64,000 nt of DNA from Microplitis mediator (GCF_029852145.1 NC_079970.1:7936001-8000000), one strand, 5' to 3'. Shown: positions 1 to 15,100, counted from the stretch's first letter. Notes: generated by a model not told the origin, from the letters alone. Numbers and translations are program-made.

Positions 1-19
1 TTAAATGATAAAATACTTT

Positions 20-174
20 CCCTCTAAAAATGAATTAGTGAAATTCACTGCGAATCAGTGGATAGTCACTATTTCTGCAGCTATAACTCATTCAACCAGT
101 GGTATACTTATAGCTGGTTCCCAGTGAATATTCACTAATTTATAAGTGAATTTTACTGATTCATTTTTAGGAAG
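20..174. repeat. fold-back MITE, CTCTAAA-terminus family
   Basis: The left end CCTCTAAAAATGAATTAGTG and the right end CTGATTCATTTTTAGGAAG are inverted complements over about 30 bp. The centre contains AGTGGTATACTTATAGCTGG, shared with the element near 43221. There is no coding capacity. Relatives are at 8681-8750, 43221-43333 and 57197-57336. Confidence 0.65.
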
Positions 175-2002
175 TTGATACGTCATGTTCTATAATATAT
201 TTAGAAATAATTATTTATCGATGATAATTTTTTTACTTGCAATTTTTCTCTATAAAAATTATAAAAATGCATTAATCATCAAAAATAAGCGACTAACGAT
301 ACTGATTGCAATCAACCCATGGGTTCAGAGTCTTTTTCCTTTTATTTAATCCCTACAAACACTTTATAAACAAATTTTCCTAAGTAATTTTTTTAAAAAT
401 AATTATTCTCAAATAATGTATTTTAAAATTTTGCATTTTTACATAGTGATCACTACTGACTTGTCGTTGGCTTAAGTAATCCACAACGACAAAGTTATTA
501 TACATTACAATTTATGTAAATGTAATATACATTTAACAAGCGAAAGAGCCTTGGAATATAGACACTGTTAATAAATAATTTAAATTCTTATCGAATAACA
601 AAGAAAATGAAATTTATTTAAATTGATAACTAGATACAAAGTAACAAAGAAGTGTAGAAAAAAAGTTATTTCTTCTCACAAAACAGAGTTGTTCTTTAGT
701 GCTTGTTGTCTACCACCACAGACTAGCACGTTGAGATAGTATAATAAAAAGAAGTGGGTGGAAACCCCGATGCTCACGTCGCCGCTTAATTAGAGGCTAA
801 AAGCACGTTGAGAGTTTTTTTTCACTCTCTCTCTCCCTTATCTACGAGCGTTTTTTCGCTTTGCTTTTATGTACTTACATATGTCCGTGTGTTGTGTACA
901 CACATATGTATGTGCTGTAGGGTATCTACATACATATGTAGTTGAGCTTGTAGTGCATACATAATACGACAGTGACGGTAGTTTCATCGTTACTCTAGAA
1001 TAAACAACAAGTCTCATGGGTGAGCAAAGCAGGTTTGAGTTATCGAATTCCCTAAATATTGAAAGTTGTACTTTACTTTGCTTAAAGCGTAGAATAATGG
1101 ACGGTAAATCTTTAAAGACAATTTTCCTTTATAAATATAAAAGTATGTATGCATATATATTTTCTTGAGTTAAAACTTTTTAGTCTGACCTCTTTATCTT
1201 TATCGTTATCTCTCTTGTGAGCTGTGTTTTTGTTTAGCTGTTATCCTTTTAACGTGTTTCAACGTCGAACATATATATAACTATATCACTTTCCACGTGG
1301 ATATTTTATTTTCTTTGGTATTTACTCGTCTCTTTCTCTACTTTTAAGACTTTCGGGCTTAACCCCTTTGCCTTTTAACGTTTGGTACAAAATGTATTGC
1401 TACGGAAACGGGGCTGCGCCCTCAATTCACCCTCACCCTCGCCCTCACTCTCATTCACCGTTCTTTCTAATATAATCCAGCTTTTATGTATTAAAGTAGA
1501 TAAATTTATGGAGATAACTTTTCACAACATCTACTTTCGTTATATATTGGAATTTTTAAAATTAAAACTCAACGATAAATTAATGACGATAATTTTAAAA
1601 ATAAATCATAAGTTTTTATTGTTTTATTTTTATTTAATTGTATTGAGAGATTTATTATTTAGGTTTTAATTTAATAATGTTGTGGGTTAAAAATTAAAAG
1701 TAATAGTCAATGCTAAAGCATTTTATCAAACCAATCGTCAGTGGTTAAGGTTAAACTTTTAACAAGCTCGTTAAATTGCTCCTTTTTTTTTCTCAAACTC
1801 GCGTGCCTTCAATTTATTTGTTGTGTGTTGGAAAAAATAAAAGTATTAAATTTCAATTTAAACAACAAATAAAACTAATTTAAATCTCCCTCTTATCGAG
1901 ATAATTTTCGTTTTAAATAATTTATTTTATATTATCTATTAAGTGGTTAACATCCGTTAACAATAGTTTAACGGAATTTCAATTTCCCAGTTGCAATGTT
2001 AG

Positions 2003-2003
<1 letters not shown>

Positions 2004-2040
<37 letters not shown>
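2004..2040. repeat. (TA)n microsatellite
   Basis: An uninterrupted run of about 18 TA units, followed by GTATATACATC. Confidence 0.95.
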
Positions 2041-2047
<7 letters not shown>

Positions 2048-3077
2048 CATCAGGTCATTCTCTTTCTCTCTCAGAGAGGTTTTGGGCTCTGTTGAACGGA
2101 CAATCACATCACATGGACCGACGAATTGGTTCATTACAAGAGTAGATATACACAATTAATTAACTCGTGGTTCGCTACATTCAAATCTTGTAAATAGGAC
2201 TTTACGATAGCTCAATAGCTTCAAATGTACATAATATATATATGTAAAATTTAATTATGGACGCGAATGAGGCATAATAATTTAACGGCTTCATGTTTTT
2301 TTAGGCTTGACTTAACGTTGAGCTTTACTACTTTACTCTTAAATTTATAAGCTAACGATATTTTAATAAAATTTCTTTATCGTCTGACATATTTATTTTT
2401 AGTCGTTTATTTTTATCGCCGGAGCTGATTCTTGTTCTTTTGGTAACCGAGCATGGATATTGCTTTTAAATATTTATATTGATTTATTTATCATGCGAAA
2501 GCTATAAGCGCTTCTATTATATATCTGAACTTACCCTCACAGCCTTTATGTTGTCTTTTGGCTATAATTTAATTTAAGCCCTCTGCAACGTTGATTGTTT
2601 TTTAGCTCAGACTATGGCTTTCATACACAGTCGAGCATACTTTTTGCTATGAATTAATTCTACTATGGTTCACAGCAAATTTATATGACTAACGGAAGCT
2701 ACAATGTAATTATTTAGGTACGAAGGATATTATGTGGAATGGATATAAATTATTATAATGGCTGATTAAAAAATAATTTTAAACATTTTAATTTTTGATC
2801 ACGATCAATTAATATTTTATATAAACTTTGTTCGTCATATTACAATGGTCCATAATTTTTTTTTTTTCACAATTTTTAATTTAATTATTTTAAATTTAAT
2901 ACGTCCACTCTGGCGCACTTTTTTTATGCACTCGCGATTAATAAAATCGTCTGTTCACTATATTCATCTATTCATTTTTTTGTATAAGAAAGCTGTTAAA
3001 CGTGTGTATAAAAAAAGGTATAAGTGAAAATTGATGTTTCGATAGTTTTTTAAAATTCGAGATTCTTCATTATTTTC

Positions 3078-3197
3078 CTAAGGCGTCACCAGCGGTTGTT
3101 TTAAATTGAATCGACAGTAATCACGTCCAATAATATCTTCTTTAGGTATCTCTTCTTCCAGTGGCTCGATTCCTTCTGCAGCCATTCGATCTCTCAC
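3078..3197 (-). CDS. dipeptidase last coding exon, residues 277-315 and stop
   Basis: 120 nt, acceptor TTTTTATAG, phase 0. It encodes [20 protein letters not shown], then [19 protein letters not shown] and TAG. The conserved C-terminal PLEEEIP...YCR segment is present, including the Cys that pairs in vertebrate enzymes. The family's membrane forms usually continue into a hydrophobic GPI-attachment tail; here the frame closes nine residues after the Arg of YCR with no hydrophobic run. A soluble form, or an alternative last exon outside this reading, are both possible. Confidence 0.92.
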   Translation of the reverse strand: MRDRMAAEGIEPLEEEIPKEDIIGRDYCRFNLKQPLVTP

Positions 3198-6100
3198 CTA
3201 TAAAAACAATTCAATTCTATAGAAAAACGCTTAATTATTTAAACTCAATATTCACTTTGCTCATTGATTAGTAATTATGTTTTTTTATCGCATTGAATTA
3301 TAATTGGAACGTCAATTAATTTATAATTAATTATTGACTAGATTTTTTTACGCAATTGAGAATTAATAAAGATGAAATATTGTCGTACTTTGAGAGTAAA
3401 TTTCTTCAATAACTATAACGATGTTAAATGCTTAATTGTTGACGGTAAAAAATTTATTATTTTTTTTTTTTTACTTTTAATACTTTAATCGATTTATACA
3501 AAGAGGATAAAAATTTAATGGCAATTATTATTATCAGATTGTAGTGAAGTCAAGAATATTTATACACGGAGAGAAATTTATGGTAACAATTACAATATAT
3601 TATGGGAATGGTTCCCATAATGCATGGTAACCGGTTTTTTTTTTAAATGTTGATTATAGGAACGGCACCCATATATATTGTAGTTATCATTACTATAATA
3701 TTATAGTAATCGTTACCATAATATTATGGTAACCGTTACCATATCATTATGGTAATGGTTACTATAATATAATGGGAACGATTACCATAATTCATTTACA
3801 TGCGATATGGGAACTGTTACCATAATGATGGGAATTGTTCCCATACTTATGGGAACTTTTCCCAGCAAGTATGGGCCTATATCCCATAATTCCAAGTAAT
3901 CATTACCCTAATGGTATGGGATGATATTTCATAAACGTACTGGGAACAGTTGCCATAAATTTTTCTGCGTGTACGAAAGCGGCATAGTAACGTAATGTCT
4001 TTTCTATAGTATAATAAAATATTGAGACTTACAGTATAAGATAGTAACAAATTTTTACTTTTTGTTCGAAAAAATATATATGCATCGATATATTGACTAT
4101 ATGGGATATATATGTTACATCCATATTTTTCGTGTAGGTGGGGGTAACATGGGTGTGACAGAGCGATTTAATTCACCCTGGATTGCTTAAATTGTAAAAA
4201 ATTTATGCATATAGGGGAAACGGGGAGGGCAGAAAGGGTGGGGGGGGGGGCTAAACGGGTTATCCCCAAAACATTATGAAACCTTTTTTCTTTGGAAATG
4301 TTTTTTAAGCATTCCAAAATCACTTTTGTAAATATAATTGAGCATTATTTTGGCTTTTTTTTTCACCGTATTCGAAAAGTTTTGTTCGTGTAAATAAATA
4401 GTACGAAATCAATTTGATTTTTTTTCTTATTAATTTACAATAAAAGAACTTCGAGTGATTATTACTTCAGATGTATTTCAATTAACAGCTTGAAAGTATT
4501 TACAATTTTTTAAATTTAATTAATTGTTTAATCTATTACTTTAAGCAATAAATAATTACTTTTTTAAAAATATCTTCTTTGACATTAAAACTAACTTAAA
4601 TCTTTTACTTTGAAGTTAATAATAAATAGTAATTAACAAATAACAAGTTAACAATTTAAAGTCGGTAGTTAAACTTTTTCAAAAATCGAAAATGTCAGTC
4701 CAAAAATGTTAATGACTTTTGTTTTAGGATATAAATTATTCGAATTTTTTTTTCTTCCTTCGCTAATTATGTGAAATGTAATTTTTTTTTATGCAAATTA
4801 CTTGAAAGAGAATTTAATTTAATCAAATTTATTTAATGTCCAGAAATATCGTTTTCTTTTTTTAGTGGGCACCCCATTTTGCCTGCAAAAAATGAAATTT
4901 TTTTTTAACGGCAGCTGAAAATTTTATCTTTTTACTTTGAATAAGTCATTAAAAAAAATGACTTAACGTATTTGAGTCTCCAAAAACTTTGTATTTCCTC
5001 AAGTATCCTATTTTTCCCCCACCCGTCCGCTATATGTTCTTCATAAAAAAATTTCGCAGAAGATAATACGAGGAGTAAAAATTATTTTAACTATTTTAAT
5101 GAATTGCATAATTTGAAAATTATTTGTCACCGGTAAATAAAATTTTTTTAGCATGAGTAGTAATTTCCCATCAAATATTATATTTTGTTTATTTTTTGCA
5201 AGCTGTAATTAAGGTACAAAACCCATAACCCGCTCACTTTTCGTTGGAGTGAAATTAAACCACTCAATATAAATGGATATATGAAATGAAAAAAAATTTT
5301 TTTCATGGTCATTTTTTGTTGTTTTAAGTATTAGAATATAATTTCAATTTGAAGAATAATTTTAATTATTAATTTTTTAATAAGTTCATTAAGAATACCC
5401 ATAGTCATTCACCAAAAGTTGTGATGTATTATTATAAGTTGATAAGTTGATTGTTTTGGAGAATAATATATAAAATATATTACTATATTTAATTTTCACA
5501 CATTCAAAACATATATCGAATAACATATAAGTATAAGGAATATTAAAGAATTTATCCTGACCTTAATTTAATCTAACGAACGAAGGTTAAAGTAAAAAAT
5601 GGCTGGCTGAGCGCGGTTTTGAAAACAGTCACTTAATTCAAATTTATAATAAATTACAAAATACTTTGAAAAAAATTACGAAAATGCATTAATCAGTTAA
5701 AGTAAGCGACTAATGATACTGATCGGGTTTAGAGTTTTTTTTACCTTATTGTTAATTTTTTTTTTTTTGTAAAAATACTTGTACTGTCGGTTTTAGAACT
5801 ACTGTTTAGAATTTACTGAAATTTGATATATTAGTAGATACTGATAAGAAAAAGATCCAATTCAATTTTTTAAGAGCTACAGAGAACCAGTAAAGTTTGG
5901 ATTTTCATACATTTAATATTGAGCCACACAATAATAATTACCGGTTTTATCGAATTTTCTTTCTTTTGTAGCTCTTCAAAAATTTAATTGAATTTTTATG
6001 TTATCAATATCCATACTAATATGTCAAATTTCAGTAAATTCTGAACGGTAAATCTAAAATCGTCAGTACTGCCGTAATGGGTTTTTCAATTTAGTGTTAC

Positions 6101-9100
6101 GAAGCAAAATAAAAAATAAATACGTTCGGATTTTTACAGAAGTGATATTGCAGAGATGGAAAATACTCTTTCAGAAATATGAAATGATTGATAATAAATA
6201 GCGATCTAAAAGCACAGCAACTAAAAATAAATAATAAAAGTACATCGGGCTGTAGTAGTTTTAGAGTGTATTATGTATTTTAAAAGCTTTCTATGAATTT
6301 TTGGTAAGCCTATTATATTATTACATTTAGCGTGAGTGCGCTGAATGACGTTAAAGTTTCGAACGTTATTCAAGTTTTGAGTAACTTCATTAAGCCCACG
6401 CGTCTGTAAATTTAAAATAAGTAGATTTGGTTTTTTTTTATTTCCTTTTTTTTTTATACAGTTAATTGTATCGTACTGCGATGTTAAAGTTTCAATGAAT
6501 TCATAGGTACTTAAAAAAAAAAAAAAAATACAAACTACTTTACTCAGTAAAAAAAAAAGTATAATTATAATTTCGTTTGATATAACTTTTTTATAAATGG
6601 ATGTCGTATTTCGTCGTTTGTACAAAAAGAACCGTAACAAAAAATATATATAAATATTTCATGCTAAATCTAATTCTTTCTTCAACATAAATTTTATATA
6701 CATTTGTATATCAGGTTTATTTTAAAAAATTTTAATTAATAAATTTAATTGTATTTGAAAGCTGGATTTTTTTTTCATTTTGTTTTTTCCTGTTTGGAGC
6801 TAATTAATTAAAGATTTTTTTTTTTGGGGTAATGAAAATAGTTTTTGTTTTTCTCTCATTTGGAAACACGTACGATGCGGGATCGTGTGCCAGAAATGAC
6901 GGTCTTATCGTTAACGAACACTGGAATAAAAAAATAAAAAAAAAAAAAAGTAAAATAGAATCGCAAAAAATGTAGACAAAAAAAAATTTGAATGAATGCT
7001 GATTCACGAGATGCGCAGCGGCCTAAATTTTATTCGGGCTGTCACACACAAAGCACCAAGTTCTCACCCATCGAGTCTCGGGTTTTCCAATTAAACGAGA
7101 ATTGAGATAAAAGAAATGCAGGCAAGGATGCGATAGAATTTTTCATATGTGCACACGCCTAGATGACAGTAGACTGTGAGACAGTACGCAAAAGTCCAAT
7201 GCACATTTCTCTATAGATGAAAGACAGTAATGTGCGGTTTAGTATGGATTGTAAAAGCGCCAGGGTAGGCAGCAGTAGACAAGCCAGTTGCCAACAGGAA
7301 ATGAGCTTGAGATATACCGCAACCTCTAATCAAATCCACTAACGTATTATGTGATATTGTATTAACGGTATAATAGATTTTTTTTTTAATTAAAATAATC
7401 AGGAATAAAAAATCTAAGGGAAGTAAAAAAAAAGTGCTATAATGAAATTATGAAATGAAATTTAAATAATATATCAATGAATAAAATATAAGTAAAGAAG
7501 AATATAATAGACATGGTTAAGAAATAAATATAAAAAAAAAAAAAAATATGTAATAAAAATAAAAAGAGATAGTTAATATGTCGTGATATTAGTTTTTCTG
7601 GATAGAGAAGAGTGTTGGCTACAGTTTTCGAGGAGCATCGAGTGAGGTGCTTCAATATGGAACACCAAGCGGTAGACTTATGGGTAAAAGTAAGCGGGTT
7701 TGTGTGAGAGAAAGAGAGACAGAAAAAAGAGGCTGGTTTGAGAGGGTGTCTGAGAAAAAGTCTCTTTCTTCCGCATTCACGGATAATATTAGCGATAAAG
7801 CCTCTTAACTTTGATATAAGGCTCGACTTTTCTCGTTCACCCATACCCGCTGTCACCTCAATAACCCATCGTATTTTACTTTTTTTTACCCAGTCCATTC
7901 CCACTCTATTTATATTTAAATATAAAAACCCTGGCTCTTAAATACGTTTAAATGCATTTGTTAAATTATTTATTTTATTTATTAAGATGAGATTTAATTT
8001 TGAGATATGCGAAAAAAGGGACGGAATAGGAACATTGAAAAAAAAAATAAGGCAAGCTTGAGGTTTTAAATTGCCTGAGTAACTTAATTTTTGTTATAAT
8101 TTTATTTAAATAGCTCATAGTTCTTATCACTAAAGAAATAATTATACTTTCAAGCCAAATTGGGTACTTTGAACAAATTGAAATACATAAACCATCATTA
8201 TTTTTATATTGTTGAACGAATTTATGAATATAATGATGATAAAATTAATTATACGTAGACGTTATTGCAGTAATCATTAACCATGCTACAATAGAAAATC
8301 TATTTTTTGTGTTAAGCACAAAAGAAAAAATAATATTTATTATGGAAACTGTTTTTTGATTACATTTACTGAATTTGAGTGAAAACACGCTATTAACTAG
8401 CTGTAAATATATCACATAGAGAAATTATCATTGTTTGAATTGCTATGGTGTCATCTCTGATTTTAAAAAACGGTTGAAAAGTATTAACAATGATGAAATT
8501 TGAATTCTTTTCAATACTTCTGAATATTTTCAATACTTTTCAATTCCTTCTCTTGTGGAGCTTTAACATTGTAAATCGTTTTCAATTCTTTTTTTCAATT
8601 TGAGATAGCAAAGCCAGATTAGGGTGGCCACCTAGCAAAAATTAAAATCAACCTATTTCGAAAATTTTTATGGCCATACTCTCTTTAACTGAATTAGTGA
8701 ATATTCTCTATTTGCTAGTGAATTTTGCTAGTTCACTTTTAGAGAGTAGTAAAATTCACAATGGTTACAGTAATTTGTCATAGATAATCATTTTCAATTT
8801 TACTATGACCATAGTAATTTTTGACAGACGTTTTTTCAATTTCTGTTAGATGGCCAACATAGTCCGGTTTCACTATGACATCCTTATTTGTAAATGTTGG
8901 CTGTATTGGGTCTCCCAAAGCCTATTTTTAATAAAAAAAAAAAAAAAAATGAAACCATAACATTTCAAACAAGAATAATTTCTCTGTGTATTAGGTATAC
9001 TTCTGACTGGAAGAGTCATAGTAATTTTCGCGGCTTTATTTCAATTTTCGTCAGATAGCCAACATGGTCCGGCTTTACAATGGCACCATAGCATTTCAAA

Positions 9101-12100
9101 CAAGAATAATTCGTCCATGTAGTTTTCCCTATGTTACATGGTTATTTTTACAATGTCTAGGAATAATCATTACGGCTGTGTTCCGATATGCACTGTGACC
9201 ACTGCGTGGTAAGACGTCAATTTGGTATACTGTAAAGCCGTTCCTTTATTAGCAGCTATACTGGTTACTGTTTAAAACAGAACAGTTCAGTATACTGCCT
9301 ACCCTCCAGTGATGCCGCTTACACACGAAAATAAATTTTATTTAAGAGTTTTTTATTCAACGAAAAAACAATTGGTTGAATATAGTTATTAAATTTTTGA
9401 CTTAATAATTGATGCAAACTGGAACTTGTCATTTTTTTTTTTCATCACATGATCAAAGTACTGTGACCGTCTTACCTCGAAAATTTCAGTACTCACAGTA
9501 CAAAAATGTCGGTAATTTATGACGTCATATATTTCCCTAGGGTACTATGGCAGTACCCTGGCAGTCCATAATGAAACAAATTTTTCACCAGTAAGTGTAC
9601 TGAACAGTGCTCGCAGTGCACATCGGAACATACCCTATGTTAACATTGGAATAATTCTTATGCAAACAAAGATATTTTTAACAAAAAAAAATTACCCCTT
9701 TTTTCCCTGTCTACTGATTCGCCGCAGATTTCACTAAATAATTTTTACAGAACATAATATAAACTAGAACCGTTATTAGAATTAGATAATTTAAAATTTT
9801 GACATGAGTAGAAAGTGCTATCACAAACTACAAACTACGAAGCAGTTGTAATGTTTACTCATAAAATAGTAATTTCACTTATATCAAAAGTTAAAATTGT
9901 ATATCAATCGCGGTTTCAGTTTATTTTTTCTAAATAGTAATTATTATTAAATTTGAAGCTCCGTTTTTTTTTTGGATATGGAAAAGTTGTGTCAGTTTTT
10001 TTTGTATCTTTAATTATTGTTGAGTTATGCTAAAAAAAACGAATAAAAACAACCCTTTACCTGGAGTTAATATAAAACAAAGCGTAAAAATTAAAAAATT
10101 AATGAATAGTAAAATTAAAATAGGTAATATTTATAAATTAAAACATAATTTTACTGGCTAATGAAAACGCAAAGGTATTAAAAAAGTTGATGAATATGTA
10201 AATAAATTTAATTAAATTTAATAAAAAAGTTTACTAAAATTACTATCCGAAATTTAGTGATGAATGATTACGTGGTTTTAATTTACAGTTTGTGGTTATA
10301 ATTGATCGTTAATTACATTCTGGCACGTTACGTGTCAAAGTCATTTGTGTTGCTCATACTCGAAATGCTTGGTGTAAGATAAATTCCACTGAGTATCTCA
10401 AGGTATTTAGAGCACTGATGCAGATGTAGGGAATGTTTAGTATCCATTAATATATCTCTTTATATATATGTATATATATATATATACATTGTGTATCTCT
10501 CAGCAGTACTCTAAGAATGTGTTGTTACTCATACCGCTGCCTTAAGGAAAGTTTACATTTACACCCAAAGTTTAAGTTAACTTTAAACTTTATACCATTA
10601 GCTATTGTAGCTTGTCTACTGTCTTATTTATTTTAACACGCAGTCACCTATAATTTTAAAAGTTTAATTTCTTTTATCACTGCACAATATAACAACTCGT
10701 TAATTAATTTAAAAAATTATATTTTAATTACTTTTATCAGCAACTTTATTGATACCATAAAAAATAAAGGTCAGAATAAATTTTTATTTATTTTACATTT
10801 ATAAAAATTTACTATCCATCGTCTATCTCAATAACGGTATTGTACAAATGCCATTTACTAAATATCAAAGCCATCGAAAATTAATAGCCAATCGATTGAG
10901 GTTGAATATATATTACGTAGTATGTTAGCTCACGTACCGTCGTTATGTTGAAATTAGACTTGTCTAGATTAGTCACGAATATAGTAAAGGAATAGATATA
11001 TATATGAATATAGAAATATATAAAGTAGTATATGCATACGTACACTCATACGGAATATAATTTACTGACACTGTAAATTCTTGATTATCTTCATTATACT
11101 CACTTCAACTACAGTATCTTTGATAGATAAATTATTAAATCAATCAGGTGAAGTGTTAAATGAGATTGACATTTTAAGTTTAATCGAGAAAATGTCGTAG
11201 GGAAATAAATATATAAATAGATAAAAGCTTTTGTCACAAAAGCTTTTATAAGATAATAAAAATTTTTATTATAGAATCGACGTGAGTTTAACGACTGAAC
11301 AAACCAATCATCTTTATGAGAACTTGTCTATGTATCTGGATTGTCTCCGTAAACAGTTTCTGTCTAATAGTAAATCGATTTGTGTTCGCTGTGGGAATAC
11401 CATTAGTGAAACACACGTAAACCCGTCGGTCACCCCATAAATCACTCAGGAAGCTTCACTTCACCACAAATATATACATATATGTATATATACATACATA
11501 ATGTATATATTTATAATCTATAGTAAATGAGAATATAAGAGTAAGGTAAAAAAATTAATAAAAAAATAAAAGCTGTGGAATATTGATGTCATGCTACGGA
11601 TATAAATAAAATTTTTTTAATTAATCATACAGAGTATGAAAAATGTGTATTCACAAATCACGGAAAAGTATTATTTATATTATAAATATACAGAGTTTCC
11701 GAGAGACGAGAGAATAGTGTCATGAAGTTTGAATACAGTTAAAAGTTGAGATCCAGCATGACATCTGGCTTGTTGTGTATTTGTGTGTATATATTTCCAT
11801 CCCATTGGCAAAGTTCCATAGTTTTAAAAAATATGAAAAAATAAAATAACGTAACAACTTTTTCTGTGATCTCTATCTAGATTCAAGATTTGTACGCTTT
11901 ATTAAATCTGTTACTTTACAAGCTTATGATTACTATTTTCATTTTATTTTTATTTGGTGTAGAAAAAAAATTTTCACTTTACTGTCTATTATACGGTAAA
12001 TGTGATTTTTAATCTCGATTTTTTTTAAATCGATTACTTTTTATCCTCTATTAATTGATTTTAATCAAACTTTTTTTATTTGCGGTTATTGATATTTTTT

Positions 12101-15100
12101 TTTTCTAACTTTTTATTTTATTAAAAAATTTATTACTATAATAATTACCTGTTCAACAGCTTTGAAAACTCGTATAAGATTTAATCCAGCAAGTTTCTGA
12201 ATGTCTTTTTCCGACCATCCGTTAGCTAGAAGTTCAGCAAATAATTCCGGATATTTACTGACGTCTTCCAGCCCCGTTGGCGTTCTGTAACCATAAAAAT
12301 ATTAATAATAATAACAATTCTAGTAATAATAATGATTATTTTATTTGAATCAAATAAGGGTGTACAAGAGTGTGTACTAGAGAGTACATGGAAGGTGGAA
12401 TAGTTTGAAGATATTTATTCATGGCACGCAGTTTCCAAAACTGGCAGTTATGTCGACTGCCTCGTGTTTATCGACCAGTCGTGGTTTTAGTACAAACTCT
12501 CTCTACTCATTCTCATCTCATTCCACATCTCACATTTACCTCGCCAATTTCCGAATTCGAGTTTCTCTCAAGCTTCGAACATCTCTGCTTCAGCGGTCTA
12601 CCGTCCTTTACCATTCTCTCAAGCTACCTATCTAACCCACTACCTACCTCGATCGTGTTCATCTCTCGTGCATTGCGAACAATGCACATCACCGGAGATT
12701 TACCAATTCGAGATTTTGCTTCGCACTGTCTGCTGTGATATTCAAACTTTGATGTAGTTTGAAATTTTAAATTTGATTATCATCTATGCATGGAGAAATT
12801 AATAAATCAACTAAAATTAACGAATAATGTCATTATTTTAAGAAAAATAACAACTCACGATAATAATACATAAATTAAAAATCTCTACGCTGTAAAAGTC
12901 GGGAGTGAATTTGGAGTGATTACGGGTTTTATTCAAATCCGAATTCACTCGGAGTTTCGGAGTTTTAAAAGAAATCACTCCGCATACGGAGTAAACAGAG
13001 AGTTTATTTAAAGCCGCATTCACTCCGATTTGGAGTTTTAATATTAAAACAAACTCCTCTTCGGAGTGAATTTCACTCCTAGGGGATTAAATGAATACAC
13101 AGTCATCCGCTTCGCATTTACTCCGGATTTAATCCGCGTTACTCTGCGAATTTTTGACTGTGTAAGTAATATAAAAAAGGACGTATTCAAAAAAATAATA
13201 CAAAATGGGATATTTTTAAAAAAATAAAAAATCATATTTTTTATATATTAAAAAAAAAATTAATAAATCTGGTAACTTTTTATTAAATTCATCTAAGAAA
13301 TATTATTATGAACGGTCCTGAAGTTAACAGACAATTACGAATTTTCGGATTTTGTTTTTCGACAAATCAATTGCGAAAATAAAAAACTAAAATTATGCCG
13401 ATGTAGAAAATCAAAAAAACTATAGGTACATTTTTAAAAAAATCCAAAAATTATTAGACGTCGGCTAACTTCAGTATCATTATTATGAAGACAATTTAAA
13501 AATTAAAAGGTCGAAAAAATTTTTTCAAATTTGAATTCCAAAAATAATTCTAAAAGCAATAAATTACAATTTAACGTTAGAGAAAAAAAAATCTTTTTCT
13601 TCACCATAATTTTTCATTAGTCGATTTTATCCAGCCTTTTTCTGAATAATAAGTCACGAGTCATGACCTCATGTGAGTACCGATATTACAAAGTAACGAT
13701 AAAAAATAACAGGGTCATATAGCTAGATATAGATTGGTTGAAGTCTGTCAGAAAATCTAGTGTACTAAAGGAACCGAAATGCCAATAAGCTTTTACGTGA
13801 GATTAAAATTCATATTACTTTGCACGCTACGAGGAACATTACACTACAGTAGTAGAAGTAGTTGCATGAAAGCCCATTTTCTTTAACCCACTCGCTTCTA
13901 AGGTCATTTTACTTTTCCATTGGCTTATATCCTGCTAAGCTCTGTACATGCATACATGCATATGCAAGACAACACATTCAATTGAACCCACCCCACACAG
14001 TACTTAGTAATTAATGTCATAATTATCATCAATTGTCTATCTCCGTTTACTCTTACACTTTTTATCCTTGTCCGTATAAACCAATGTCTCTCTTTACTTT
14101 GTTTTCTGTAAGTGCCATTACGTTTTCTATTTTATAATACCATTGCCCTTTGCTACTGCGTACTAGTAATAACTACTACTTCTACTACTTTAAATGCTAG
14201 ACGCGTTTATATGCTTTTACGGAAATTAGCAAGAGAGCTTGCATCAACTCGTTCGTTCTCTTTTACTCTAGCTTGCTGAGATTTCTCGGGAATTACTTTC
14301 GATGTAGAGAGAAATGAGATTAAAGAGAGGAACTCTGATGTGAAAGCCAATTTCTTAAAAGAACCTTTTGTCTGTATTCTGTCAGATGACTAGTAGCTCA
14401 ATGTTTTAAATAATTTTATAATACTGATTTACTACCATAAATTCTTGTCTTCAGTGTTATAAATAAATTTATTGTCAAGATTTTGATAAATAATTTATGA
14501 CATTTCGTTACTTGAGTTACTAAAATTCCTTGGGAGCTAGAAATTTAAGAAAAATAATTTGTTTTTTATAATTTGCAATATTGTGAGGTAGTTCATATGG
14601 CTGTTAATTATACGGGCTTTCTATACATGCTATCGATAATGATATCGTGTGGCATGAAAAGGTTCGCCTCTGGAGTATGTTGTTGTCGAGGACCAGCGGT
14701 GGATAACGATAAGTGCTATGCAATTCCCAATGGGTAACAGAAGTATGTTGATACGGGTATAGAGTTTGCAGATTGCCTACTCCACCCATTTAGGATAGTA
14801 AAATTTAATCGCCGTTGTCCTTGTGGTTTTCTCTTCAATGACATTTAAATAGTCAGTGTATCCACTGTTCCTTTTACGTCCGGGCTATTATGAATACTTT
14901 TTCTTTTTCTCGGACTATTTATACTCTGCTGTAAAAAGAAAAAGAAAAAAATAGCCTAATTTTTGTTAGAATTACTTTTAACACGCGAGAAAAAAGGAGC
15001 ACAAGAATCTCGAGGATTTTTTTTTTAAATTTATTTTCTAGATGTTTTATCTCCGTTTTCCGGTGAAACCATTATTTTTAACTTTACCCACATCCCACAT

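Larger units (their letters stand above)
1..3077. other. sequence downstream of the dipeptidase stop: 3' UTR and flank
   Basis: AT-rich sequence with no recognisable coding region on either strand. The dipeptidase 3' UTR must begin here, but polyadenylation-like hexamers on the minus strand are too frequent to choose one. Contents seen: a fold-back element at 20-174, a segment at about 257-333 repeated near 5690, a (TA)n tract at 2004-2040 and small ATG/CAT-rich palindromes near 870-950. Confidence 0.6.
3198..12148 (-). other. dipeptidase intron, 8.95 kb (last intron)
   Basis: Donor GTAATT at the 12148 end and acceptor TATAG at the 3198 end. It contains TIR or fold-back elements at 3565-3971, 5778-6073, 8681-8750 and 9179-9630, a repeated segment at 8750-9150, and AT-rich microsatellites near 10460 and 11466. 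Nothing gene-like was recognised in about 6080-8560 or 9640-12148. Confidence 0.85.

Noticed and set aside
2300..3077. Polyadenylation signals for the dipeptidase
   Set aside because: AATAAA/ATTAAA-like hexamers on the minus strand are common by chance in this AT-rich DNA; none can be preferred from sequence alone.
12405..12738. Two overlapping open frames of 76 and 105 codons
   Set aside because: Ser/Leu-rich, no known family, inside an intron of the opposite-strand gene, with no splice or start context to prefer them.
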